DNA of 64,000 nt from Streptomyces yatensis (GTDB taxonomy: Bacteria; Actinomycetota; Actinomycetes; Streptomycetales; Streptomycetaceae), in the NCBI RefSeq assembly GCF_018069625.1, contig NZ_CP072941.1, positions 3,658,001 to 3,722,000 of the forward strand. Direction: 5' to 3'. The notes under the pieces are model-generated. The model ran no database searches, was not told where the DNA came from, and saw only the letters and a list, made by a program, of their open reading frames with translations. Both the position numbers and the translations under genes were made by a program. Positions 33,735 to 41,484 of the stretch are shown in pieces; position 1 is the first letter of the stretch; every line of letters starts with the position of its first letter.

Positions 33735-34876
33735 ACGGCTCCCGAGTCCTCGTCCTCAACTCCGGTTCCTCGTCCGTGAAGTACCAGCTTCTGGACATGG
33801 CCGACGGCTCCCGGCCGGCCTCCGGCATCGTGGAGCGGATCGGCGAGGGGCCCGTCGCCGACCACGCGGCGGCCCTCAAGCAGGTGGCCGACGAACTGGC
33901 CGCCCAGGGGCTGGGCCTCGACTCGCCCGAGCTGGCGGCGGTCGGCCACCGGGTGGTGCACGGCGGCACCCGGTTCACCGAGCCGGCCCTGATCACCGAC
34001 GAGGTGGTCGAGGAGATCGAGAAGCTGATCCCGCTGGCCCCGCTGCACAACCCGGCCAATGTCACCGGGATCAAGGTGGCCCGCGCGCTGCGCCCGGACC
34101 TGCCGCAGGTCGCGGTCTTCGACACGGCGTTCCACTCGACCATCCCGGAGGCGGCGGCGCGCTACGCGATCGACGTGGCGACCGCCGACCGCTGGGGGGT
34201 GCGGCGCTACGGCTTCCACGGCACCTCGCACGCGTATGTCTCCCGGGCCACCGCCGCCCTGCTGGGCAAGGACCCGGCGGAGGTCAACACGATCGTGCTG
34301 CACCTGGGCAACGGGGCCAGCGCCTCGGCGGTGCGCGGCGGCGTCTGCGTGGAGACCTCGATGGGGCTGACCCCGTTGGAGGGCCTGGTGATGGGTACCC
34401 GCTCGGGCGACATCGATCCGGCGGCGATCTTCCATCTGTCCCGGGTGGGCGGTATGTCGACCGATGCGATCGACACACTGCTCAACAAGGCCAGTGGGCT
34501 GGCCGGTCTGTGCGGGGACAACGACATGCGCGAGATCGGCCGCCGGATGGGCGAGGGCGATCAGGCCGCGCAGCTCGCCTTCGACATCTACATCCACCGA
34601 CTGCGGAAGTATGTGGGCGCGTACACCGCGGTACTCGGGCGGGTGGACGCCATCGCGTTCACCGCCGGTGTGGGGGAGAACTCCGCGGCGGTACGGGAGG
34701 CGGCGATGCGCGACCTCACCGCGTTCGGCATCGAGGTGGACGGCGTCCGCAACGCGCTGCGCTCCGCCACGGCGCGGCTGATCTCCACGGAGTCCAGCCG
34801 GGTCGCGGTGGCCGTGGTGCCCACCGATGAGGAGCTGGAGATCGCCGGCCAGACGTTCGACCTGGTCAACGCCTAG
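33731..34876 (+). CDS. ackA: acetate kinase
   Basis: 381 residues. The GTG start overlaps the pta stop (GTGA). It converts acetyl phosphate plus ADP to acetate plus ATP. ASKHA-fold motifs are the first phosphate loop VLVLNSGSSSVKYQL, GHRVVHGG with the active-site His, FDTAFH, YGFHGTSHAYVS, the adenosine segment TRSGDIDP, and FTAGVGENS near the C-terminus. It is slightly shorter than the ~400-residue bacterial norm because of a compact loop after residue 40. With pta it handles acetate overflow and re-entry. Confidence 0.96.
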   Translation: MNGSRVLVLNSGSSSVKYQLLDMADGSRPASGIVERIGEGPVADHAAALKQVADELAAQGLGLDSPELAAVGHRVVHGGTRFTEPALITDEVVEEIEKLIPLAPLHNPANVTGIKVARALRPDLPQVAVFDTAFHSTIPEAAARYAIDVATADRWGVRRYGFHGTSHAYVSRATAALLGKDPAEVNTIVLHLGNGASASAVRGGVCVETSMGLTPLEGLVMGTRSGDIDPAAIFHLSRVGGMSTDAIDTLLNKASGLAGLCGDNDMREIGRRMGEGDQAAQLAFDIYIHRLRKYVGAYTAVLGRVDAIAFTAGVGENSAAVREAAMRDLTAFGIEVDGVRNALRSATARLISTESSRVAVAVVPTDEELEIAGQTFDLVNA

Positions 34877-34948
34877 CCTCCGGTTCCGGCTCCGCTCTGC
34901 CCAAGACTGAAAAATTCCGCTCCGAAACAAACCGATAGGATCTGCCTC

Positions 34949-36376
34949 ATGCGCCGTTCCAAAATCGTCTGCACTCTGGGCCCCGCTGTCGACTCCTACG
35001 ACCAGCTGAAGTCCCTCATCGAGGCCGGGATGAACGTGGCCCGGTTCAACATGAGCCACGGAACCCACCCGGAGCATGAGGAGCGGTACCACCGCGTCCG
35101 CAAGGCATCCGAGGAGACCGGGCACGCGGTCGGCGTCCTCGCCGACCTCCAGGGCCCCAAGATCCGCCTGGAGACCTTCAAGGACGGCCCGGTGGAGCTG
35201 GTCCGCGGGGATGAGTTCATCATCACCACCGAGGACGTGGAGGGTGACCGCACCATCTGCGGCACCACCTACAAGGGGCTGCCGGGCGATGTGTCCAAGG
35301 GCGACCAGGTCCTGATCAACGACGGCAATGTCGAGCTGCGGGTCACCGCGGTCGAGGGCTCCCGGGTCCGGACCATCGTCATCGAGGGCGGGGTGATCTC
35401 CGACCACAAGGGGATCAACCTGCCGGGTGCGGCGGTCAATGTGCCCGCGCTGTCCGAGAAGGACGTCGAGGACCTGAAGTTCGCCCTGCGGATGGGCTGC
35501 GACATGGTCGCCCTGTCCTTCGTCCGGGACGCGTCCGACGTCCGGGACGTGCACCGCGTCATGGACGAGGTGGGCCGCCGGGTGCCGGTGATCGCCAAGG
35601 TGGAGAAGCCGCAGGCGGTCGCCAACATGACCGACGTCGTCGCGGCCTTCGACGGGGTCATGGTGGCCCGTGGTGACCTCGCGGTGGAGTATCCGCTGGA
35701 GAAGGTCCCGATGGTGCAGAAGCGGCTGATCGAGCTCTGCCGCCGCAACGCCAAGCCGGTGATCGTCGCGACCCAGATGATGGAGTCGATGATCACCAAC
35801 TCCCGGCCGACCCGCGCCGAGGCGTCTGATGTCGCCAACGCGATCCTGGACGGCGCGGACGCGGTGATGCTCTCCGCCGAGTCCTCGGTCGGCTCGTACC
35901 CGATCGAGACGGTCAAGACGATGTCCCGGATCGTCCAGGCCGCCGAGCAGGAGCTGCTCTCGCGCGGTCTGCAGCCGCTGGTGCCCGGCAAGAAGCCGCG
36001 CACCCAGGGCGGTTCGGTGGCCCGCGCGGCCGCCGAGATCGCCGACTTCCTGGGCGCCAAGTCGCTGGTCGCCTTCACCCAGTCCGGTGACACCGCCCGC
36101 CGGCTCTCCCGCTACCGCGCCCAGCAGCCGATCCTGGCCTTCACCACCGATGTGGCCACCCGCAACCAGCTCACCCTGAGCTGGGGCGTGGAGTCCTTCG
36201 TGGTGCCCTATGTCGAGCACACCGACGCGATGGTCGACCTGGTGGACGCCGAGCTGCTGAAGCTGGGCCGCTACACCGAGGGCGACACCATGATCATCAC
36301 CGCCGGCTCGCCTCCCGGCGTCCCCGGCACCACCAACATGGTCCGGGTGCACCACCTGGGCGGCGCGAGCCGGTAG
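34949..36376 (+). CDS. pyk: pyruvate kinase
   Basis: 475 residues. It makes pyruvate and ATP from phosphoenolpyruvate and ADP. Visible motifs are SKIVCTLGPAVDSYDQL, MNVARFNMSHG, the catalytic lysine segment PVIAKVEKPQA, MVARGDLAVE with the Mg ligands, and ATQMMESMI. The C-terminal allosteric domain (~355-475) begins RAAAEIADFLGAKSLVAFTQSG. It follows ackA by 72 bp on the same strand and ends at a strong bidirectional hairpin, so it may be read with pta-ackA or from its own promoter. Confidence 0.96.
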   Translation: MRRSKIVCTLGPAVDSYDQLKSLIEAGMNVARFNMSHGTHPEHEERYHRVRKASEETGHAVGVLADLQGPKIRLETFKDGPVELVRGDEFIITTEDVEGDRTICGTTYKGLPGDVSKGDQVLINDGNVELRVTAVEGSRVRTIVIEGGVISDHKGINLPGAAVNVPALSEKDVEDLKFALRMGCDMVALSFVRDASDVRDVHRVMDEVGRRVPVIAKVEKPQAVANMTDVVAAFDGVMVARGDLAVEYPLEKVPMVQKRLIELCRRNAKPVIVATQMMESMITNSRPTRAEASDVANAILDGADAVMLSAESSVGSYPIETVKTMSRIVQAAEQELLSRGLQPLVPGKKPRTQGGSVARAAAEIADFLGAKSLVAFTQSGDTARRLSRYRAQQPILAFTTDVATRNQLTLSWGVESFVVPYVEHTDAMVDLVDAELLKLGRYTEGDTMIITAGSPPGVPGTTNMVRVHHLGGASR

Positions 36377-36390
36377 CGCGCCGAACACGC

Positions 36391-36428
36391 CCGTGGGCAC
36401 CGTCTCCGAGTGGAGGCGGTGCCCACGG
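36391..36428. terminator. strong bidirectional terminator between pyk and the secreted-protein operon
   Basis: A 17-bp stem (36391-36407 with 36412-36428, one G-U pair) encloses the tetraloop GAGT. It is just past the pyk stop and 60 bp beyond the stop of the converging minus-strand gene. Confidence 0.85.
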
Positions 36429-36487
36429 TCGTTTCCCTCCCGGAGGAGGGGTGTGCGGCTCCCGAACGGGTCGGTGATCTCGCGGAG

Positions 36488-37876
36488 TCACTCCCCGGTC
36501 TTGAACAGATGCATGCCCGGTACGGTCAGGTCGCCACCGAACTGGCCGGCCTGCGTGACCGTGACGTCGGTGAAGAACACCTCGGGGATGTTGACCGGCG
36601 GCGGGCTCTTGGGGCTGAAGGTGATCGGGATGAGCCCCAGCAGGTTCCCCTTCAGCTCCTCGGTGTACATGGTCACGGTGCCGTTGCGAATGGTCGAGGT
36701 GGACCCTTCGCGCGCCTGCACATGGGTCGTGGTCCCGGCCGGGCCCACCACCAGCTGGTGCAGATCCTTGATGTCCACGCCCGAGGCGGTGAACTTCAGG
36801 ACCTTCTTGACCTGGCCGCCCTGCGTCTTGACCTCCACGATGCCCTTGTAGTCCAGGCCGTGCAGGCTCAGCAGGGTGCTCTTGAGGGTCCAGGGGTCCT
36901 CGGGCAGCAGGCTCGAGGTCGGCTCGGTCTCGGCGTTCTCGTACGCGTCGGCGTCGAACTCGGGGCAGGGGAACGCCTCCTTGCCGTCCGCGTCCTTCGA
37001 GGGGGACGAGGAGGGCTTCGGAAGGGCCTTGTCCGCCTTGTCCTTGGCGTCCTCGACGGTCTTCCCCACCCCGTCCACGGTGTCCTTGACGCCCTTGCCC
37101 ACCTTGTCCACCGTGTCCTTGACCGGATCGGTGAGCTTGTCGGAGCTCTTGGACTTCGACGGGGAGGGCGACGGCGACGAGCTGGGCTCCTCGCTCGACG
37201 AGGGGCTCGGCGAGGCGCTCGGCTCGGCCGACTCCTTCGCCTTCTCCTCGGGCGTCAGGATGTCGTGGAGCGCGTCCCCGAGACCCAGCGGGTCCAGGGG
37301 GTTCTTGGACTTCGACGGGCTCGGCGAGGCCGACGGCTCCTCGTCCCCGGCGCCGGAGTCCCCGGCATCGGAGGAGGGCGCGGAGGAACGGGACGGAGAC
37401 GGCGTGGAGGTGGCCTTGCCATCGTCCGAGCCCGCCTTGCCGTCCGAGGAGTCCTCAGAGCCCTTGGAGCCGTCCTGGGAGCCCTTCTCGGGCGAACCCT
37501 TCGCGTCCTCGGCGCCCTTGTCGTCCTTGGAGTCCTTGTCGGCCTTGTCGGCCTTGTCGTCGCGCTGCGAGTCCGAGGCGTCCTTGCCGCCCTTGGAGTC
37601 GTCCTTGTCCGCCTCGTCCGGCTGGGACACACACGGCCCGGCCTTGTACCGGTCCTCGGGCCGGGGGTTGGCCGAGGCGAGCTGCGGAGTGAGCCCCATG
37701 CCCATCAGCACGGCCGTCGGCATGGCGGCCAGCGCTATGGCCTTGCCGGCGGGCACCTGAAGGCGGGTGAGTACCGACTTCTTCGGTGCCGCGTGCCGCG
37801 GGCCCGTTCTGACCCGGCGCGGGCTCACTCCCTCCGGCTGCTCGGGTCGGTCTTCACCCCGCACGGTGCCTCCCAT
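36488..37876 (-). CDS. secreted or membrane-anchored protein with long Lys/Asp/Ser-rich linker
   Basis: 462 residues from the ATG at 37876 (AGGAAG upstream), overlapping the previous gene by 23 bp. A signal or anchor helix (~44-66, AIALAAMPTAVLMGMGL) ends at QLASAN. Residues ~78-300 are disordered: DK/KD-rich, then Ser-Pro and KSK repeats, with amphipathic VKDTVDKVGKGVKDTVDGVG heptads. The C-terminal ~160 residues form a folded, beta-rich domain (LHGLDYKGIVEVKTQGG, DVTVTQAGQFGG). It is the third gene of an operon with DUF6114 and DUF6230. I recognise the gene order as conserved in Streptomyces but not the function. Confidence 0.87.
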   Translation of the reverse strand: MGGTVRGEDRPEQPEGVSPRRVRTGPRHAAPKKSVLTRLQVPAGKAIALAAMPTAVLMGMGLTPQLASANPRPEDRYKAGPCVSQPDEADKDDSKGGKDASDSQRDDKADKADKDSKDDKGAEDAKGSPEKGSQDGSKGSEDSSDGKAGSDDGKATSTPSPSRSSAPSSDAGDSGAGDEEPSASPSPSKSKNPLDPLGLGDALHDILTPEEKAKESAEPSASPSPSSSEEPSSSPSPSPSKSKSSDKLTDPVKDTVDKVGKGVKDTVDGVGKTVEDAKDKADKALPKPSSSPSKDADGKEAFPCPEFDADAYENAETEPTSSLLPEDPWTLKSTLLSLHGLDYKGIVEVKTQGGQVKKVLKFTASGVDIKDLHQLVVGPAGTTTHVQAREGSTSTIRNGTVTMYTEELKGNLLGLIPITFSPKSPPPVNIPEVFFTDVTVTQAGQFGGDLTVPGMHLFKTGE

Positions 37877-38384
37877 TCCTGGCTTCCTGGTCCGGTGCGG
37901 ACCCGGCCCCGGCCGGTTCCGGCACGTTGTCACCGTTCCCGTCGTCCTGCGGCGCCGCTCCCGGCCCTTCGGCCGGCTGCGCGGAGGGAGTCTCACCCGG
38001 TGCCCAGGAGATGCTCATGCCGCCGCCGAACAGCGCGAGCAGGAATCCCATCAGGAAGCCGCCGAAGTTCGAAACGGGGATCGACACCAGGCCGAGCAGG
38101 ATCGTGGCGACTCCGGCGAACACCCGCACCATGGGCTGGAACCACATGGTCAGGCCCAGGACCACCAACAGCACCCCGATGATCAGCGAGGCCGATCCGG
38201 CGGTGGTGGACATGTTGATGGTGAATCCGCCCGCGTTGACGTCGTTGTACGGGAAGTACATGATCGGCAGCCCCGCGAGCAGGCTCAACAGCCCGGCCCA
38301 GAACGGGCGCTGCCAGCGCCACGCCCTGAAGGACTCCCGCCAACGGCTGATACGGTCACTCGCCCCCGGCGACTCGGCACTCAT
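37854..38384 (-). CDS. DUF6114 integral membrane protein
   Basis: 176 residues with about four membrane helices in the first 130 (FWAGLLSLLAGLPIMYFPY, ASLIIGVLLVVLGLTMWF, VFAGVATILLGLVSIPVS, GGFLMGFLLALFGGGMSI). A Pro/Glu/Gly-rich cytoplasmic tail follows. The RWQRPFWAG start is characteristic of the family. It is the middle gene of the DUF6230-DUF6114-secreted protein operon. The function is unknown. Confidence 0.88.
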   Translation of the reverse strand: MSAESPGASDRISRWRESFRAWRWQRPFWAGLLSLLAGLPIMYFPYNDVNAGGFTINMSTTAGSASLIIGVLLVVLGLTMWFQPMVRVFAGVATILLGLVSIPVSNFGGFLMGFLLALFGGGMSISWAPGETPSAQPAEGPGAAPQDDGNGDNVPEPAGAGSAPDQEARNGRHRAG

Positions 38385-38520
38385 CGAAAACAGCTCCCTG
38401 GGGCTGGCGATCGGTGTGATCGCGGTTGTTCTACAGCAGTACTAGCGTGGCGCATTCGCGCTGCTGGTCGATGCCCGGGTGAGGGGCAGCACCGCGGCCC
38501 CTCACCCTCAGCTCAACGGA

Positions 38521-39138
38521 TCAGAAGCACTCGTTCTTGCCCTTGCTGACCTTCATCGAAAGGCCGGAGAGCTTGAACGTGCCCGCACTGGTCGCCCAGG
38601 CGGTCTGCTTCACACCGACCAGCGTCGCCGAATCCGACTGCTGGCCGAACGAGCCGGGATCGGCCGCATCGCCCTTGTTGATGCCAGGGCCCTTGTGCGC
38701 GTCACCCGCCGCCACACCGATGTCGATCCCACGGAACGTGGCGTCCGCGTTGAGCTGATCGAGATCGATGAAGAGGTTCTTGGCCTCGACCTGCTTGCTG
38801 CCGTTGCCTGCCGTCAGCTTCAGCGACACATCGCCGAAGACGGGAACCGGGATCACGACGGACTGGCACAGGCCCTTGAGCTTCGCGCTCTTGAACGCCG
38901 ACACCGCGACGGGGACCTTCTTGCCCCCGTGCTGGGTGTCCAGCGCTCCGTACTGCGCGAACCCGGTGCCGTCGAGCCGGTCGACCGAGACCTTGAACTG
39001 CTGACCGGACACGTTGAACGAGGCCGCGAGCGCACCCTGGGACAGGGCGACGCCGATCGCGGCCGTGGCAGCAACGCTCGGCACCATGACAACGGCGAAC
39101 CGCTTCCATCTGGTGCCGCCACGAGCCACGGACTCCAT
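38521..39138 (-). CDS. DUF6230 exported protein (often labelled cholesterol esterase)
   Basis: 205 residues from the ATG at 39138, with AGGAGGAAAG upstream. A signal-like helix (VVMVPSVAATAAIGVALSQG) is followed by a beta-rich exported domain ending in CF, with one other Cys in LCQSV. No Ser-His-Asp hydrolase motif is visible, so the common label cholesterol esterase is not supported by sequence. It heads the three-gene operon. Palindromes of the TTACT/AGTAA type lie in its 560-bp upstream region. Confidence 0.88.
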   Translation of the reverse strand: MESVARGGTRWKRFAVVMVPSVAATAAIGVALSQGALAASFNVSGQQFKVSVDRLDGTGFAQYGALDTQHGGKKVPVAVSAFKSAKLKGLCQSVVIPVPVFGDVSLKLTAGNGSKQVEAKNLFIDLDQLNADATFRGIDIGVAAGDAHKGPGINKGDAADPGSFGQQSDSATLVGVKQTAWATSAGTFKLSGLSMKVSKGKNECF

Positions 39139-39492
39139 GACTTTCCTCCTTCTCGGACGTACATCTCCGGCCGGGGCGAACCCCGGACCTGGGATGGGAG
39201 AAGTGCTACGTCCTCGGGAAGGAGAGCGCCCACGTCTGACAGGCGCACACCGCACCCGCAACACCGGCGATCACCCCCGAGCGACAACCACTGGCCACGC
39301 AATCTCGCGCAACCTCCTGGACAGGCCCTGCCTTTTGGGCAGAGACCCCCCTGTCCACGGCCGGCGCCACTGCCGCCGGCCTGCCCGGTGGGGACCCAAC
39401 CACACCGACGCGCCGACCGGATGCCGAGCTACGGGGGGATGGACCGAGCTTGGCCGATCGTGGTCCATTCCCGGCCCGGGCACAAGGGGTTC

Positions 39493-39508
39493 GTTACTAG
39501 CGAGTAAC
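39493..39508. promoter_or_regulatory. inverted repeat GTTACT-N4-AGTAAC
   Basis: A perfect 6-bp inverted repeat with spacer AGCG lies 355 bp upstream of the DUF6230 start. Its core TACTAGCGAGTA resembles TACTGACGAGTA at 52961 between the thiolase and mce genes. Confidence 0.5.
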
Positions 39509-39636
39509 GGACGGATAACCGAACTGCGGCAGGACGGTCGAGATCGGGCACGCAGGGTTGCCGGACTGTGACCGGAAAGAGAGGGAGATTTACTCCAAGA
39601 CCGGACAAAGCCCGGGCCCGCATTTACTGGCAGTAA

Positions 39637-39678
39637 CAGCGGCCGCGTTTACCAAGTTTTGGTAAAGAGCGGCCGCTG
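39637..39678 (-). terminator. hairpin terminator of thioredoxin gene
   Basis: A two-part stem: CAGCGGCCGC with GCGGCCGCTG, and inside it TTTACCA with TGGTAAA, around the loop AGTTT. It starts 22 bp past the minus-strand thioredoxin stop. Confidence 0.75.
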
Positions 39679-39699
39679 TGTTGTTTGAGGAGCCCGAGG

Positions 39700-40671
39700 T
39701 CAGAACAGCACGCGCGCCAACGCGCTGCGCGCCGCCACCACTCGGGGGTCCTCACCGCCGATCACCTCGAACAGACTCAGGAGATGAACGCGGGCCGCGT
39801 CCCGGTCGTCCCCCGTGGTGCGACGCACCGTGTCCACCAACCGCCCGAAGGCGTCTTCCACATGACCGCCCACCAAGTCCAGGTCGGCCGCCGTGATCTG
39901 GGCCCTGGCATCCGCGGGGTTCTCCGCGGCCGCCTTGCGCACCTGGGTGGCGTCCACTCCCTGAACGCGCTCCAGCAACTGGGCCTGGGCCAGACCCAGC
40001 TTCGCCTCGTTGTTGGCCGGGTCGTCGGCGAGCACGCTCTGGTACGCCCGCACCGCACCGCCCAGGTCTCCCGCGTCCAGCGCCTGATGGGCCGCGCCGA
40101 GCGCGGTCTCCTGCGGCGACTCGGGGACCTCCGGGGCGGCCTCCTCGGCAGCCTCGTCCTGGGCGCCGGGTTCAACAGGGGTACCCACGATGCCGAACTG
40201 CTGCTCCGCCGCCTGGATCAGCTGGTCCAGCACCTGGCGGATCTGCGCCTCGGGCGCGGCACCCTGGAAGAGCGGCACCGGCTGGCCCGCGATCACCGCG
40301 AAGACCGCGGGGATGCCCTGGACGCCGAACTGCTGGAAGAGCATCTGGTTGGCGTCGACGTCGATCTTGGCGAGGACGAACTGCCCGGCGTACTCCGTCG
40401 CCAGCCGCTCCAGGACGGGACCGAGCTGCTTGCACGGCTCGCACCACTCGGCCCAGAAGTCGATGACGACCGGCACTTCGGTGGAGCGCTGCAGGACGTC
40501 CTGCTGAAAACCCGCTTCGTCGACATTGAAGATCAGACGGGCGGGCGCCGCGGCGCCCCCGGAGCGGGCCGCCTGGGCCCGCGCCTTCTCCGCCTTCTGC
40601 TTCGCTTCTCCGGCCGCCTTCACCGCGGCGAGGTCGACCACTCCACTCATGGACATGTTCCGTGGCTGCAT
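39700..40671 (-). CDS. thioredoxin-TPR protein (CnoX/YbbN-like)
   Basis: 323 residues from the ATG at 40671, with GGGGAGGA seven bases upstream. After a charged leader (1-45) comes a thioredoxin domain with the active site WAEWCEPCKQLGP near residue 75 and the cis-Pro loop GIPAVF. An acidic linker (~165-190) joins it to four TPR-like helical pairs (ALGAAHQALDAGDLGGAVRAY). This is the layout of YbbN/CnoX co-chaperones, which protect client proteins during oxidative stress. Here the CxxC motif is kept, so reductase activity is possible. It is divergent from a TetR gene that shares its promoter region. Confidence 0.93.
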   Translation of the reverse strand: MQPRNMSMSGVVDLAAVKAAGEAKQKAEKARAQAARSGGAAAPARLIFNVDEAGFQQDVLQRSTEVPVVIDFWAEWCEPCKQLGPVLERLATEYAGQFVLAKIDVDANQMLFQQFGVQGIPAVFAVIAGQPVPLFQGAAPEAQIRQVLDQLIQAAEQQFGIVGTPVEPGAQDEAAEEAAPEVPESPQETALGAAHQALDAGDLGGAVRAYQSVLADDPANNEAKLGLAQAQLLERVQGVDATQVRKAAAENPADARAQITAADLDLVGGHVEDAFGRLVDTVRRTTGDDRDAARVHLLSLFEVIGGEDPRVVAARSALARVLF

Positions 40672-40742
40672 GGTCCCATCCTCCCCTCTTCCCGCGGTGA
40701 AGGGAAAAGCGCATCGGCCGATGGCCCGGCCGTGGCACACCC

Positions 40743-40765
40743 TTACGCTACGAGCCGTAGCGTAA
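40743..40765. promoter_or_regulatory. TetR operator between thioredoxin and TetR genes
   Basis: TTACGCTACG and CGTAGCGTAA are perfect 10-bp arms separated by AGC. They lie 44 bp upstream of the TetR start and 72 bp upstream of the thioredoxin start, ideal for controlling both. Confidence 0.7.
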
Positions 40766-40809
40766 CTCACCAGGGGCGGTGTGCGGTACTGGCGGGTAGG
40801 GTGCCGCGC

Positions 40810-41484
40810 ATGAGCCCGTCCGCACGCCGCACCGGGCGCCCGCGCAGCGCCGAGGCCGACCGAGCCATCCTGGGCGCCACCCGTGCCGCCCTGGTGGAAC
40901 TGGGCTGGGCGAAGCTGACGCTGGGCGATGTGGCGGCCCGCGCCGGGGTCGCCAAGACGACGCTCTACCGCCGCTGGGCCAGCAAGTGCGAGCTGGTGGT
41001 GGACGCGATCGCGGCGGTCTTCGACGAGCACCTGGAGGCGACCGACCGCGGCAGTCTGCACGCCGATGTGGAGGCCGTGGTGATCCGGCTGGGGTCACTG
41101 CTGGAGCGCCCCGAGACCGGCACCGCGCTGATGGCCGTCATCGCGGAGGCCATGCACGACGAGGCGCTGCGGTGCCGGGTCCGCTCGGCGATCGTGGACC
41201 GCCAGAAGCGGCTGGTCATGGTCGGCCGGGAGCGCGCCCGGCTCCGCGGTGAGCTGCCGCGCGAGGAGGACCCGGAGGAGTCGGCCCGCAACGCGGACCT
41301 GATCTTCGACACGGTCGCCGGGGCGGTGCTCCACCGGCTGATGATCAGCGCGGAGCCGGTGGACCCGCGATGGGCCCGGGACTTCACGGATCTGCTGCTG
41401 TACGGACTGACCGGGGCGGATTCCGGCGGCGCCGCGGCCGGCCCCGCCCCGGACGGGGCTCAGAAGCCGGCCGGCTCCGTATAG
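40810..41484 (+). CDS. TetR-family regulator
   Basis: 224 residues. The DNA-binding domain is ILGATRAALVELGWAKLTL, VAARAGVAKTTLYRRWASKCELV. The C-terminal half is TetR_C_16-like with NADLIFDTVAGAVLHRLM, ending in a Gly/Ala/Pro tail. It converges with icmA, their 3' ends overlapping by 25 bp. The perfect dyad just upstream suggests autoregulation and control of the divergent thioredoxin gene. The ligand is unknown. Confidence 0.92.
   Translation: MSPSARRTGRPRSAEADRAILGATRAALVELGWAKLTLGDVAARAGVAKTTLYRRWASKCELVVDAIAAVFDEHLEATDRGSLHADVEAVVIRLGSLLERPETGTALMAVIAEAMHDEALRCRVRSAIVDRQKRLVMVGRERARLRGELPREEDPEESARNADLIFDTVAGAVLHRLMISAEPVDPRWARDFTDLLLYGLTGADSGGAAAGPAPDGAQKPAGSV

Larger units (their letters stand above)
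39139..39699. other. 561-bp regulatory gap upstream of DUF6230
   Basis: No gene is supported; frames across it lack binding sites and coding bias. It holds the inverted repeat GTTACT/AGTAAC at 39493-39508, a related TTACTG/CAGTAA site at 39624-39636, and a strong hairpin at 39637-39678. The central part is comparatively A/T-rich for this genome, fitting a promoter region for the minus-strand operon. Confidence 0.6.

Noticed and set aside
38521..39138. Cholesterol esterase function for DUF6230 protein
   Set aside because: No GxSxG or other hydrolase motif is visible.
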